Below are positions 14,474 to 22,681 of a stretch of 26,057 nt of DNA, one piece after another. Position 1 is the first letter of the stretch; each line of letters opens with the position of its first letter. A program made the translations under genes and the position numbers. Source of the DNA: JABMRP01 sp964444795 (GTDB taxonomy: Bacteria > Planctomycetota > Planctomycetia > Pirellulales > Thermoguttaceae); assembly GCA_964444795.1 (NCBI GenBank), contig CAYUIQ010000123.1, forward strand, positions 1-26,057. Direction: 5' to 3'. The notes below the pieces were generated by a model. That model worked only from the letters and a program-made list of their open reading frames with translations. It was not told the origin of the DNA and did not search any database.

Positions 14474-15703
14474 CTAACCGCCGAGACACCGTCCGATTTG
14501 CCGCACGGCCTGGCGGAGCCGGTTCTCGTTTTCGACCAGCGACATGCGGACGTACCCTTCGCCGGCGGGCCCAAACCCGGCCCCCGGGGCGACCGCCACG
14601 TCGCCCTCCTCCAGCAGCTTCATGCCGAAGTCGAGCGAATTCATGGTCGACGCCCACGGCTCGGGAATCTTGGCCCACACGAACATCGTCGCCCGGGGCC
14701 GCGTGATCGTCCATCCGAGACGTTCCAGGCCGTCGCACAACACGTCGCGCCGCCGCTGGTACAAGGCAGCCTGAGCTTCGACCGCCGCCTCGGTATGACG
14801 CAGGGCGACGATCGAAGCGATCTGAATCGGCGAGAAGATGCCGTAGTCGTAATAGCCCTTGATCGTGGCCAACGCGCGGATCATCTCGGCATTGCCGGCG
14901 CAGAACCCCACTCGCCAGCCGGCCATGTTGTACCCCTTGCTCATGGTGGTGAGCTCGACCCCCACATCGAGCGCGCCCGGGGCGGCCAAGAAGCTGGGAG
15001 CCTGATACCCGTCGAACGTCACGTCGCCATAGGCCAGATCGCTGATCACCATAAACCCGTAGCGCTTGGCCAGCTTCACCACTTCGACGAAAAACTCCGG
15101 TTCGACCGTCACGGCCGACGGATTGTGGGGGTAGTTGACCACCAGGAGCTTGGGACTGGGACACAAATGGTGGCACGTGTAGGCGATATTCGAGAGCAGT
15201 TTCTCCGAATCGGCCACCTCCAACTGGATCTGACTGGCGGCGGCCAAGGCCACGGCATATTGGTGTGCGGGGTAGGAAGGGGCGGGCGTGATGGCCGTAT
15301 CACCGGGCCCCAACAGGGCGAGGCAGATATGGCTGAACCCCTCCTTGGATCCCAGGCATGCGATCACCTCGCGTTCCGGGTCGAGACGAACCCCCGATTT
15401 CTTGAGGTATTTGCTGGCCACCTCCCGGCGAAGATTCAGCAATCCCTGGGAGTCGCTATACCCATGATTACGCGGATCGGCGGCGGCCTCGGCCAGTTTC
15501 TCGACGACCCGCTCGTTGGGCGGATCGCTGGGATTACCCATCCCCAGGTCGATCACGTCGTCGCCGGCACACCGCTTCTTGTATTTCAGCCCGTTGATCT
15601 GGGCAAACAGATAGGGCGGAAGACGCCGTACCCGCGCCGATACATCGATCTCGAAAGGAGCATTGCCGTTGTGCGGTGTGCCGAAGTCGCTTGTGTCGTC
15701 CAT
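14474..15703 (-). CDS. PLP-dependent class I/II aminotransferase (AlaC/DapL-like group)
   Basis: A 409-residue fold-type I aminotransferase. Seen: N-terminal LPPYLFAQINGLK and DLGMGNPSDPP, substrate- and cofactor-binding NYPHNPSA (Asn194), SDLAYGD (Asp222, Tyr225), the PLP lysine Lys256 in TTMSKGYNMAGWR, and a C-terminal GEGYVRMSL with the carboxylate-binding arginine. Overall wording resembles the glutamate-pyruvate (AlaC) and LL-diaminopimelate aminotransferase subgroup. Known reactions there are alanine synthesis from pyruvate or diaminopimelate formation; I cannot choose between them. The frame continues to a GTG at 15715, but the ATG at 15703 (MDDTSDFGT), with AAAAGG just upstream, was preferred. 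It lies 103 bases behind the parvulin gene and 331 bases ahead of carA. Confidence 0.88.
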   Translation of the reverse strand: MDDTSDFGTPHNGNAPFEIDVSARVRRLPPYLFAQINGLKYKKRCAGDDVIDLGMGNPSDPPNERVVEKLAEAAADPRNHGYSDSQGLLNLRREVASKYLKKSGVRLDPEREVIACLGSKEGFSHICLALLGPGDTAITPAPSYPAHQYAVALAAASQIQLEVADSEKLLSNIAYTCHHLCPSPKLLVVNYPHNPSAVTVEPEFFVEVVKLAKRYGFMVISDLAYGDVTFDGYQAPSFLAAPGALDVGVELTTMSKGYNMAGWRVGFCAGNAEMIRALATIKGYYDYGIFSPIQIASIVALRHTEAAVEAQAALYQRRRDVLCDGLERLGWTITRPRATMFVWAKIPEPWASTMNSLDFGMKLLEEGDVAVAPGAGFGPAGEGYVRMSLVENENRLRQAVRQIGRCLGG

Positions 15704-15806
15704 CGCCTTTTCCACGACAGGATCATCGGAAACGGGGAAACCTTTCCAGGATACCCCGATTCGCTTCCCAGGGGAACGGGCAAGGGATAAAGGGATAAAG
15801 CGGCCG

Positions 15807-17810
15807 CTACCGAAGCACGGGCACTGGCCGTACCAGCGGGCTTCCCGTGGTGGCGCCGACCTGAGGCACCCTCTTGGGTGCTTGCATGGTCCCCGTCAGG
15901 TAGTTGTCGATTCGGGCCGACTGCTTGAGATGCCGAAATTGCCCGTTCATGGCCAGGCGGAGCTTCTTGTCAAACAGATCGCGCTGGATCTCGTCGCGGA
16001 CCTCGCTCATTTCGACGGCGACCGGTTCGGTCATGCCCTCGCACAAGAGGATGACGAAGTTCTGGTCGACCTGGACGATGGAGGACAGCTCACCCGGTTT
16101 CAGCGCGAAGGCCGCATCCTCGATCAGGGGGCGGCCACCATTTTTCCTGATAGGGGGAACCTGGCCCCCAAGTGATTTGCTGCCCGCCTCGACCGAGAAT
16201 TGCTCGGCCAGTTTGGCAAAGTTCTCGACACTCGGGTCGGTTCGCAGCATGGCGAATACTTGTTGGGCGTGGCGGAGATCGCTCAAAACGATTGCCCGGC
16301 ACCGAACCCGGGGTCCAAAGTTGGCCTCGAACCCTTTGTCCACGTCTTCCGGCAACACCTTCACGGAATCGACGACCATCTTCTTCAGCGCCATCTTGGC
16401 CCAGACCACGTCATTGCGATAGGCCTCAAGCGAAATCTCGCTCTCCTCGGTCACCCGTTTGAGCCAGCCCTCGATGTCGGGAGAACCATCGGCCTTGTGC
16501 GGCAACCAGAAGGCGGCCGCCTCGGCCACGCCCGCGTCGATGTCGGCGTCGCTGATCGTGATACCCCGTCTCTTACACTCCTGCTCCAGCAGCCGGCGGT
16601 CGATCAGGCCGTCGAGCACTTCCTCGCCGTGTCGTCGGAGGCACTCTTCCTTGAGATGGCGGATGGGCACCTGCCGTCCGTTGACGATGGCGGCCACGCC
16701 CGGCAATTGGCGGCTGAGCACGGGATCGTTCAGGACGTTTTGCACCTGCGATCTCTCTTGCAGTTCCTTGAACACTTCGCCCGCCACGCCGCGTAGCTTC
16801 TGATCGCGGATCATCACTTCCAGTTGGGGGGCGGCCTGCTCGAAGGAGATATTTCGGGCGGGGATTTGCCCCTCGCACTTGAAAATCACGTGTTGATTGC
16901 CCAGCGGAAGCACTTGGGAAATCTCGCCTTCCTTCATGCTGAAGACGACCTGTTCGATCGCTTTGTCGCCCGTGTGTTGGTGGATGGGGCGTATCATGCC
17001 GTTGGCACTGGCGCTCGCCACGTCCTCGGAGAAATCCTTGGCCATGGTCGCGAAACTTGCCGGATCGGCCGCGGCCTGGGCGCGCAGCCGGGCCGCTTCT
17101 TTCGGATCGCTATGCACGAGAATTCGCACTTTCACCGCGGGGCCAAACCGCGACTCAAAGGCCTCGGTCAAGTCCTCTCGGGAAACGGTCAGCCGATCGC
17201 CGGCCAACTTGCGCAAAGCCAGCGTGGGCCACATAATGTCGTCGCTGTATTGGGCCGGCTTGATCCCCCGTTCTTTGGCCAGCATTTTCAGCCACTGATC
17301 GACCGAGATATTGAATCGCGCGGCCATGCGTTCGATTTCCGTATCGATCTCCTCCTGCGAGACCTTGATTCTCCGACGGTCGCATTCCTGGCTGATGAGG
17401 AACTTGTTGACGAGGCTTTCCAGGACCTCGGTGCCGTAGAGCCGGATGCACTCGGCGGCCAATTCGTCGCGATGGATCGTCTGCTCGTTGACACGGCCGA
17501 CCAACTCGGTCCCCGTGGGTGTTGCCGACGCGACGCCGGCGGCGAGGCGCGACGACGGCGTGGTGGAAGTGGGCCGCGCGGCCGTGGAAGTCGTAGCCCC
17601 TTGCGTGGCCCTGGAAGTCGCCGTCCGATAGCCGGTGGCCGAAGGTGCTTCGGCGGATGCCGTTTCGTCGCCCCAGTAATACCGTCCCGCCAGGCACATG
17701 CCGATTACGGCGACCCCGCCCAGGACCATGGCAATCCTGGCCTTGCGTCCGGACCAACGAGACTTCTTCGTATCAGAGTTCTTGGTATCACGCAAACTTG
17801 TTCGGGCCAC
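15807..17810 (-). CDS. Membrane-anchored double parvulin-type peptidyl-prolyl isomerase/chaperone
   Basis: A 667-residue protein: basic cytoplasmic N-terminus (1-25), one membrane anchor (26-42), a Thr/Ser/Ala-rich linker (50-100), then two SurA/PpiC-like modules. Each has a helical chaperone part (about 101-225 and 371-500) starting with a VN-x-x-x-I/V motif (GRVNEQTI, AIVNGRQV), and a PpiC rotamase-like part (about 226-315 and 502-592). The second rotamase has the usual GGQVPPI and AAFALKPGELSSIVQ words; in the first the corresponding SASANGMIRPI and VVFSMKEGEISQV are more diverged. Likely role: folding of exported proteins at the outer face of the membrane. GTG start with a strong GGGAGG seven bases upstream. 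The neighbouring giant cysteine-rich YTV protein is a possible client, by position only. Confidence 0.85.
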   Translation of the reverse strand: MARTSLRDTKNSDTKKSRWSGRKARIAMVLGGVAVIGMCLAGRYYWGDETASAEAPSATGYRTATSRATQGATTSTAARPTSTTPSSRLAAGVASATPTGTELVGRVNEQTIHRDELAAECIRLYGTEVLESLVNKFLISQECDRRRIKVSQEEIDTEIERMAARFNISVDQWLKMLAKERGIKPAQYSDDIMWPTLALRKLAGDRLTVSREDLTEAFESRFGPAVKVRILVHSDPKEAARLRAQAAADPASFATMAKDFSEDVASASANGMIRPIHQHTGDKAIEQVVFSMKEGEISQVLPLGNQHVIFKCEGQIPARNISFEQAAPQLEVMIRDQKLRGVAGEVFKELQERSQVQNVLNDPVLSRQLPGVAAIVNGRQVPIRHLKEECLRRHGEEVLDGLIDRRLLEQECKRRGITISDADIDAGVAEAAAFWLPHKADGSPDIEGWLKRVTEESEISLEAYRNDVVWAKMALKKMVVDSVKVLPEDVDKGFEANFGPRVRCRAIVLSDLRHAQQVFAMLRTDPSVENFAKLAEQFSVEAGSKSLGGQVPPIRKNGGRPLIEDAAFALKPGELSSIVQVDQNFVILLCEGMTEPVAVEMSEVRDEIQRDLFDKKLRLAMNGQFRHLKQSARIDNYLTGTMQAPKRVPQVGATTGSPLVRPVPVLR

Positions 17811-17888
17811 GGAGATTCCTCCCTAAACCATTGCCACTGTGTGCTTTACGCCTGACTGCCGATCCTCCCGAGCTATATCGGGTGGGGC

Positions 17889-17918
17889 AGTATAGGAAGG
17901 GGGTCCCCGGCAGGTCAA
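17889..17918 (-). promoter_or_regulatory. Sigma70-like promoter of the parvulin gene
   Basis: On the minus strand TTGACC (17918-17913) and TATACT (17894-17889) are separated by 18 bases. Both hexamers match five of six consensus bases. The start would be near 17882, about 70 bases before the GTG. It follows directly after the terminator hairpin of the YTV gene, as expected for a new transcription unit. Confidence 0.65.
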
Positions 17919-17937
17919 GATCGGTTTGCGCATGAAG

Positions 17938-17973
17938 AACGGCGGCCCGATCGTTTCCGACCGGGCCGCCGTT
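17938..17973 (-). terminator. Strong hairpin terminating the YTV gene
   Basis: A perfect 12-bp stem (17938-17949 with 17962-17973) with a 12-base loop lies about 85 bases beyond the YTV stop codon. In the minus direction it is followed by TTCTTC, a weak pyrimidine tract, so it probably ends or stabilises the very long YTV mRNA before the parvulin promoter. Confidence 0.6.
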
Positions 17974-18058
17974 GTCGTTGGACCAGACCCCCCGTGGCGT
18001 TACGTAGCCGCGGAGGCATCGCAGAGACACGTGCCGAGCTGGCACGATGCCCCCCATC

Positions 18059-20794
18059 TCAGCACGAAGGTTTGTCGCAAACCCCCACCTCTTCGCAAGC
18101 CTTCGGCTCTTCACAGCACTTCGGCGCGTCGCAGCAAGGGATCGGGCAGCAGACCTTGACGGGAACCTGCTTGCAGATCACCTTGGGTACGCAACGGGTC
18201 ACCGTGTAGGCCACCTTTTTCGGTACCATGCGAACGCAGTTAATCGTCTTCTGATAGCGAACCGGCTTGCAGACCGTGTAGGCCACCTTCTTGACGCATC
18301 GCTGCGGCACCATCTTGCAGACCCGATACGGGACCTGCTTGGTGAAGCACTCGCTGACCATCCGGCACACGCGGTAGCGGCAGGTCTTCGTGCGTTGCTC
18401 GGGCACCATCTTGCACACCTTGTAGGTGCAACACCGAACGCGCTGCTCGGGTACCATGCGGCATACCTTGTACTGGCATGTCTTGGTACGCTGCTCGCGA
18501 ACCATCCGGCATACCTTGTACTCGCAGGTTCTCGTGCGTTGCTCGGGCACCATCTTGCACACCTTGTAGGTGCAGGTGCGAACGCGCTGCTCGGGGACCA
18601 TGCGGCATACCTTGTAGGTGCAGGTGCGAACCTTCTGCTCGCGAACCGTGCGGCATACCTTGTACTCGCAAGTCCGAACCCGTTTCTCGGGCACCATCTT
18701 GCACACGCGGTATTCACAAGTTCGCGTGCGTTGCTCGGGCACCATCTTGCACACCTTGTAGGTGCAGGTGCGAACACGCTGCTCAGGCACCATGCGGCAG
18801 ACCTTGTAGGTGCAGGTGCGAACCTTCTGCTCGCGAACCGTGCGGCATACCTTGTACTCGCAAGTCCGAACCCGTTTCTCGGGCACCATCTTGCACACGC
18901 GGTATTCACAAGTTCGCGTGCGTTGCTCGGGCACCATCTTGCACACCTTGTAGGTGCAGGTGCGTACTCGCTGCTCGGGCACCATGCGGCACACGCGGTA
19001 CTCGCACGTCTTGGTGCGCTGCTCGCGAACCCGGCGGCACACCTTGTACTCGCACGTCTTGGTACGCTGCTCGCGAACCATGCGGCACACGCGATACTCG
19101 CACGTCTTGGTGCGCTGCTCGGGTACCATCTTGCAGACGGTGTAGGGGATGCGCTTCTCGCAAACCTCTTTGACCATCCGGCACACGCGGTACTGGCACG
19201 TCTTGGTGCGACGCTCGGGCACCATCTTGCAGACCGTGTAAGGCACCTGTTTCACGCACGTCTCGCGGACGTACTTGACGCACTCGATCTGACGCTCGCA
19301 AACCTCCGGAATCCAGACCCGCTTGCAGATCTTGATCGGCGGGCACTGAACCTTGACGATCTTCGACTCGCCCGGGCAGAAAACGCGGCGGCAACGGACC
19401 GGATCAAACGTCCAGCAACCCGGCTCCTGCACGCACTTGCGGATGATCCGACCCGGCCTCTCGGAAACCTGCGTTTCCCAGCGACCCGAGCACTCGCGAA
19501 CCGTCTTGGTATACTTCACGGGCTTGCAGACCGTGTAGCGGCACTCGCGCTGACGCTCTTCGTAGACTCGCTTCATGACCGTGTAGTTGATCTCGCGGGT
19601 CTTGGTCTCCCAGACCGGCTTGCAGACCGTGTAGCGGCAGACGCGCTCGCGCTGCTCACGCACGGGCTTCATCACCGTGTAATTGATCTGCCGCGTCTTG
19701 GTTTCCCAAACCGGCTTGCAGACCGAGTAGTTGATCTGCCGGGTCTTGGTTTCCCAGACCGGCTTGGTGACCGTGTAATTGATCTGACGGGTCTTGGTCT
19801 CCCAGACGGGCTTGCAGACCGTGTAGGGGATGCTCTTGGTCTTGGTTTCCCAAACCGGTTTCGTTACCGTGTAGTTGATCTGCCGGGACTTCGTTTCCCA
19901 GACCGGCTTCATCACCGTGTAGGAGACCTCGCGGGTTTTGGTCTCCCAAACGCGGCGGCTCGTGGTGTAGGGAATACTCTTGGTCTTGGTTTCCCAGACC
20001 GGTTTGCAAACCGTGTAGGGAATGCTCTTGGTCTTGGTTTCCCAGACCGGCTTGCAGACCGTGTAGTTGATCTGTCGGGACTTCGTTTCCCAGACCGGCT
20101 TCATCACCGTATAGGAGACCTCGCGGGTTTTGGTCTCCCAAACACGGCGGCTGGTGGTGTAGGGAATACTCTTGGTCTTGGTTTCCCAGACCGGTTTGCA
20201 GACCGTGTAGGGAATACTCTTGGTCTTGGTTTCCCAGACGGGCTTGCAGACCGTGTAGTTGATCTGCCGGGTTTTGGTTTCCCAAACGGGCTTGCAGACC
20301 GTGTAGTTAATCTGGCGGGTCTTGGTTTCCCAGACGGGCTTGCAGACCGTGTAAGGGATCTTCTTGGTTTTGGTTTCCCAGACCGGTTTCATCACCGTGT
20401 AGCACACACGCTTGGTCTTGGTTTCCCAGACGGGCCGGCTGCGAACACAGTTAACCGTTCGCACGCAGTTTTCCCAGACCGGTTTCATCACCGTGTACTG
20501 GACGTCGCGGTAGCACGTTTGGGCGACTTGCCTGACGCAGTCGATGGTTCGCTGCTCGCAAACACGCTCGTAACAGGTCTTGTAGCAGGTGTACTGCTGT
20601 TTCTCGTACACCACCTCCTTACACGTCTTCATCACCGTGTGACACTGCTGCCGACAACTGGCGTAGTCCGGCACGCTACAGCGCCGGTTACAGGCGCGAA
20701 AGCGTGCGGCGCCGAAGTAGCCGGCGTCGGTTGTGTCGGCCGACATGGCTGTCAGTAAGACAGCTATGATCGGCACACCCAACAGGCTTCTCAT
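18059..20794 (-). CDS. Giant cysteine-rich YTV-repeat cell-surface protein
   Basis: A 911-residue secreted protein with a signal peptide (hydrophobic 4-17, cleavage near Ala24). The mature part has a Cys-rich head (about 34-100), a first array of 16-residue repeats with consensus YTVCKPVWETKTRQIN (17 copies of VWETK; coding roughly 20500-19505), a non-repeated Cys-rich linker, a second array of 16-residue repeats of type YKVCRMVPEQRTRTCT (roughly 19260-18200) and a tail packed with cysteines (CCPIPCC and CCEEPKACEE). Known: YTV-repeat proteins are a planctomycete family associated with the cell wall/surface. Inferred: an extended, disulfide-linked fibre. AAGGAGG lies six bases before the ATG. 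It is monocistronic, with its own terminator. The exact structural role is unproven. Confidence 0.92.
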   Translation of the reverse strand: MRSLLGVPIIAVLLTAMSADTTDAGYFGAARFRACNRRCSVPDYASCRQQCHTVMKTCKEVVYEKQQYTCYKTCYERVCEQRTIDCVRQVAQTCYRDVQYTVMKPVWENCVRTVNCVRSRPVWETKTKRVCYTVMKPVWETKTKKIPYTVCKPVWETKTRQINYTVCKPVWETKTRQINYTVCKPVWETKTKSIPYTVCKPVWETKTKSIPYTTSRRVWETKTREVSYTVMKPVWETKSRQINYTVCKPVWETKTKSIPYTVCKPVWETKTKSIPYTTSRRVWETKTREVSYTVMKPVWETKSRQINYTVTKPVWETKTKSIPYTVCKPVWETKTRQINYTVTKPVWETKTRQINYSVCKPVWETKTRQINYTVMKPVREQRERVCRYTVCKPVWETKTREINYTVMKRVYEERQRECRYTVCKPVKYTKTVRECSGRWETQVSERPGRIIRKCVQEPGCWTFDPVRCRRVFCPGESKIVKVQCPPIKICKRVWIPEVCERQIECVKYVRETCVKQVPYTVCKMVPERRTKTCQYRVCRMVKEVCEKRIPYTVCKMVPEQRTKTCEYRVCRMVREQRTKTCEYKVCRRVREQRTKTCEYRVCRMVPEQRVRTCTYKVCKMVPEQRTRTCEYRVCKMVPEKRVRTCEYKVCRTVREQKVRTCTYKVCRMVPEQRVRTCTYKVCKMVPEQRTRTCEYRVCKMVPEKRVRTCEYKVCRTVREQKVRTCTYKVCRMVPEQRVRTCTYKVCKMVPEQRTRTCEYKVCRMVREQRTKTCQYKVCRMVPEQRVRCCTYKVCKMVPEQRTKTCRYRVCRMVSECFTKQVPYRVCKMVPQRCVKKVAYTVCKPVRYQKTINCVRMVPKKVAYTVTRCVPKVICKQVPVKVCCPIPCCDAPKCCEEPKACEEVGVCDKPSC
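18534..18917 (-). repeat. Tandem 192-bp near-identical duplication in the second YTV array
   Basis: Two copies, 18534-18725 and 18726-18917, differ at only a few bases. Each is four 48-bp units (16 codons), in frame. The period is exact: the word GTGCGTTGCTCGGG recurs at 18534, 18726 and 18918. It is a recent in-frame expansion within the coding region. Confidence 0.85.
19871..20254 (-). repeat. Tandem 192-bp duplication in the first YTV array
   Basis: Two copies, 19871-20062 and 20063-20254, again made of four 48-bp units, encode the block ending in SRRVWETKTREVS twice. GTAGTTGATCTG recurs at an interval of exactly 192 bases. The same higher-order period as in the unrelated second array is notable. 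Confidence 0.8.
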
Positions 20795-21623
20795 GTTTTG
20801 CCTCCTTAACGGCGTCTACGAAATGTGTAGGGTCTGGTCCTAATGTCGCAACTCACTGATTAGCTATTCGGTTCCCCCAGTCTTCTTGCATTAACAGCGT
20901 TACCAAGAACGTGCTCCCATACACGTTTGTGTAGACGCTGTAAGTAGACAGAATATCTGACCTAACAATTAGAGAATCGTCATATTGGGGGATATGTCTG
21001 AAGTAGATTCGTTAAGAAAGAGAGGGTAATCCACATGAAGTGGATAATATGAATTGGTCGACCGGTGTCCGTTAAGAAGACGAAGTGCCCGTTGTAGGGG
21101 TGATGGGGGGCATGTAACAGATAAGAGTGACGGTGTTTGTGCGTAATATAGGGCGAGATGAACACTAAGAGGCATTTAACCCCCTCGGATGTGGCTCGAT
21201 GGAACCCTCTTTGCCAATGCGACACCTTGTCTCGGCTTTCCCCTTGCCCTCGCGAGATGTTGGGCCGGCGCGGTCCGAGAACCACTGGATGCGGTCCGCT
21301 GGCGGTAGTTTCCGGGCGAATGACAGGCCATCGGTCCGTTTTTCTTCCGATACGGCCCTTTTTTCTTGACGACGGGTTTTCTGCAACCTACTTATGAAGA
21401 GGAAACGGTTGTTGGATCGTTGGAACCAACGAGGCAAGCCGTTGACCGGGGCGAGTTACGAGAGAGCGCCTTTCCCGATGGCGACTCTGCTTCGGCAAAG
21501 GATGCAGGCGAGGATGAAGACGGCAGCAGAGTACGGCGAAGTTCGCCGCACGGTTCGGGGCTTGGCAAGAGATACTGGGGGCCGCCATCGGCCCGAACGT
21601 TTATTTCCAGGAGGAAATGCAGC
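20795..21623. other. Long divergent intergenic region between the YTV and pilin genes
   Basis: This 829-base gap is the largest in the window and is AT-richer than its neighbours, especially 20820-21160. It must hold the minus-strand YTV promoter; TTGCGA (20851-20846) with TACACA (20829-20824) at 16 bases is a weak candidate. Near the right end there is a plus-strand promoter candidate for the pilin gene (21366-21394) and a leader of about 220 bases. I see no recognisable gene or RNA family in the middle. The short open frames have no ribosome-binding sites or familiar sequences. Confidence 0.5.
21366..21394 (+). promoter_or_regulatory. Possible promoter of the pilin-like gene
   Basis: TTGACG at 21366-21371 and TACTTA at 21389-21394 are 17 bases apart. 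The start would be near 21401, giving a leader of about 220 bases. The -35 is good and the -10 poor. Confidence 0.4.
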
Positions 21624-22094
21624 ATGACTAGGGCCCAAAACCACAACGGTTTCACGCTAATCGAGGTCTTGATCGTCGTCGTCATCATGGCAGTTTTGGC
21701 GGCCACAATCATCCCGCAGTTTTCGTCGTCGACCGAGGACGCTCAGCGAAGCACGCTCGATTTCAACCTGCAATCGCTTCGGTCCCAGGTCGAGGTCTAC
21801 AAGGTCCAGCACCTTGGCCAATACCCCACGATCCAGAGCAACGATTTGCCGCAGTTGACCAACGCGACCGACACGGCCGGGGCCTTTGTCGGCCGGGTGC
21901 CCGACGCAACGCATCCCAATGGCCCCTACATTCAAGGGGAACTTCCCACCAACCCCTTCGACAATTCCCGAGCCGTTTCCGCGGTCGCTACGCCTGGCGG
22001 AACGCCGGCTGGCCCCAACGCCACCCCCGGCGGATGGCAGTATGACGTGGCCACCGGCAACGTCTGGCCCAACCATGCCGGCTACACGCCGTAG
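21624..22094 (+). CDS. Type IV pilin-like / type II secretion pseudopilin
   Basis: A 156-residue protein with a class III signal: short leader ending in Gly9, then FTLIEVLIVVVIMAVLAATIIPQF, with the glutamate at position five of the mature protein (Glu14). It would be cut and N-methylated by a prepilin peptidase and join a pilus or pseudopilus. The globular part carries GGWQYDVATGNVWPN near the end, a pattern common in GspG-like planctomycete pseudopilins. AGGAGG lies nine bases before the ATG; a much longer upstream open frame in the same phase was rejected because the signal must be N-terminal. No other secretion or pilus genes are adjacent, so the machinery it serves is unknown. Confidence 0.88.
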   Translation: MTRAQNHNGFTLIEVLIVVVIMAVLAATIIPQFSSSTEDAQRSTLDFNLQSLRSQVEVYKVQHLGQYPTIQSNDLPQLTNATDTAGAFVGRVPDATHPNGPYIQGELPTNPFDNSRAVSAVATPGGTPAGPNATPGGWQYDVATGNVWPNHAGYTP

Positions 22095-22126
22095 GCGATC
22101 GGCGCGGAGATTCCGGCCGGCTCCTC

Positions 22127-22155
22127 TTGCCACCGGCGACGCGAGAAAATACCAT
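22127..22155 (+). promoter_or_regulatory. Possible promoter of tRNA-Gln
   Basis: TTGCCA at 22127-22132 and TACCAT at 22150-22155 are 17 bases apart, placing transcription start about 70 bases before the tRNA. Matches are moderate. Confidence 0.35.
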
Positions 22156-22233
22156 TGGGTGGTCAACGTGAATGGAATCCGCATGACCTCGTCGGCGATA
22201 CCTCTCGCCCTGGGTCACGCGGACCCTCCCCAC

Positions 22234-22305
22234 TACCCGGTGGTGTAATTGGCAACACTAGGGATTTTGGTTCCCTCATTCCAGGTTCAAGTCCTGGCCG
22301 GGTAG
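22234..22305 (+). tRNA. tRNA-Gln (anticodon UUG)
   Basis: The sequence folds as a full cloverleaf: acceptor stem TACCCGG/CCGGGTA, D arm GTGT-AATTGGCA-ACAC, anticodon stem AGGGA/TCCCT with loop TTTTGGT (anticodon TTG at positions 34-36), and T arm CCAGG-TTCAAGT-CCTGG. The U1-A72 first pair is typical of glutamine tRNAs. The discriminator is G and no CCA is encoded. It reads CAA, and CAG by wobble. Confidence 0.95.
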
Positions 22306-22681
22306 CTCTCGCGGGCCCCCGCGGCCTCTCGGAACGGGAGGGCTGGCCCTATGCGGATTGTTGCGGCAGCCCCCCCGTTTTCTCTGTAAACTACTGGCAG
22401 GGCGACAGTTAGGTAAAACTGGACTGCCGCCCTTTGTCATTTCTTGGGGATCCGACTTCCCGTGACGAGATACGGGATATCGCGCAATTCTTCGGCGGGT
22501 ACCTCGATTGACGGTTCCCGATCCGATCGTTAAGTTATAAGGTTTGCCGGCGTGAACGGTCCACGGCCGGCGCTAAGTGTGTTTCTTCTGACCGAAGCGT
22601 CGCAGTAACGCCGGACGCCCCGCTCGATCGGGTGGGGACATAGCCGGTGTGCTTTTACACGAATTGGGAGGAGATGCCCCC
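22306..22681. other. Intergenic region between tRNA-Gln and rpsB
   Basis: After the tRNA terminator (22333-22385), this region should hold the rpsB promoter. TTGACG at 22508-22513 is a good -35, but the best -10 (TATAAG at 22536-22541) sits 22 bases away and TAAGTT at 17 bases is weak, so no firm call is made. A GGGAGGAG ribosome-binding site precedes the rpsB GTG. No gene is seen. Confidence 0.45.
22333..22385 (+). terminator. Intrinsic terminator after tRNA-Gln
   Basis: A 13-base stem (22333-22345 with 22367-22379) with one mismatch encloses a 21-base loop and runs directly into TTTTCTCT. Its position 28 bases after the tRNA fits termination of the tRNA transcript before the ribosomal gene. 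Confidence 0.7.

Noticed and set aside
18200..20500. Regular short repeats that could suggest a CRISPR array
   Set aside because: The repeats are contiguous 48-bp coding units in frame without unique spacers; they encode the YTV protein arrays.
18047..20758. A 903-codon plus-strand open frame antisense to the YTV gene
   Set aside because: Its repeats mirror the 48-bp units of the YTV gene; absence of stops follows from the repeated codon pattern. It has no ribosome-binding site and no recognisable sequence, while the minus frame has a signal peptide and an AAGGAGG site.
20980..21285. A 101-codon minus-strand frame in the long intergenic region
   Set aside because: No ribosome-binding site, no known motifs and a composition unlike the surrounding genes; most likely a chance frame in an AT-richer stretch.
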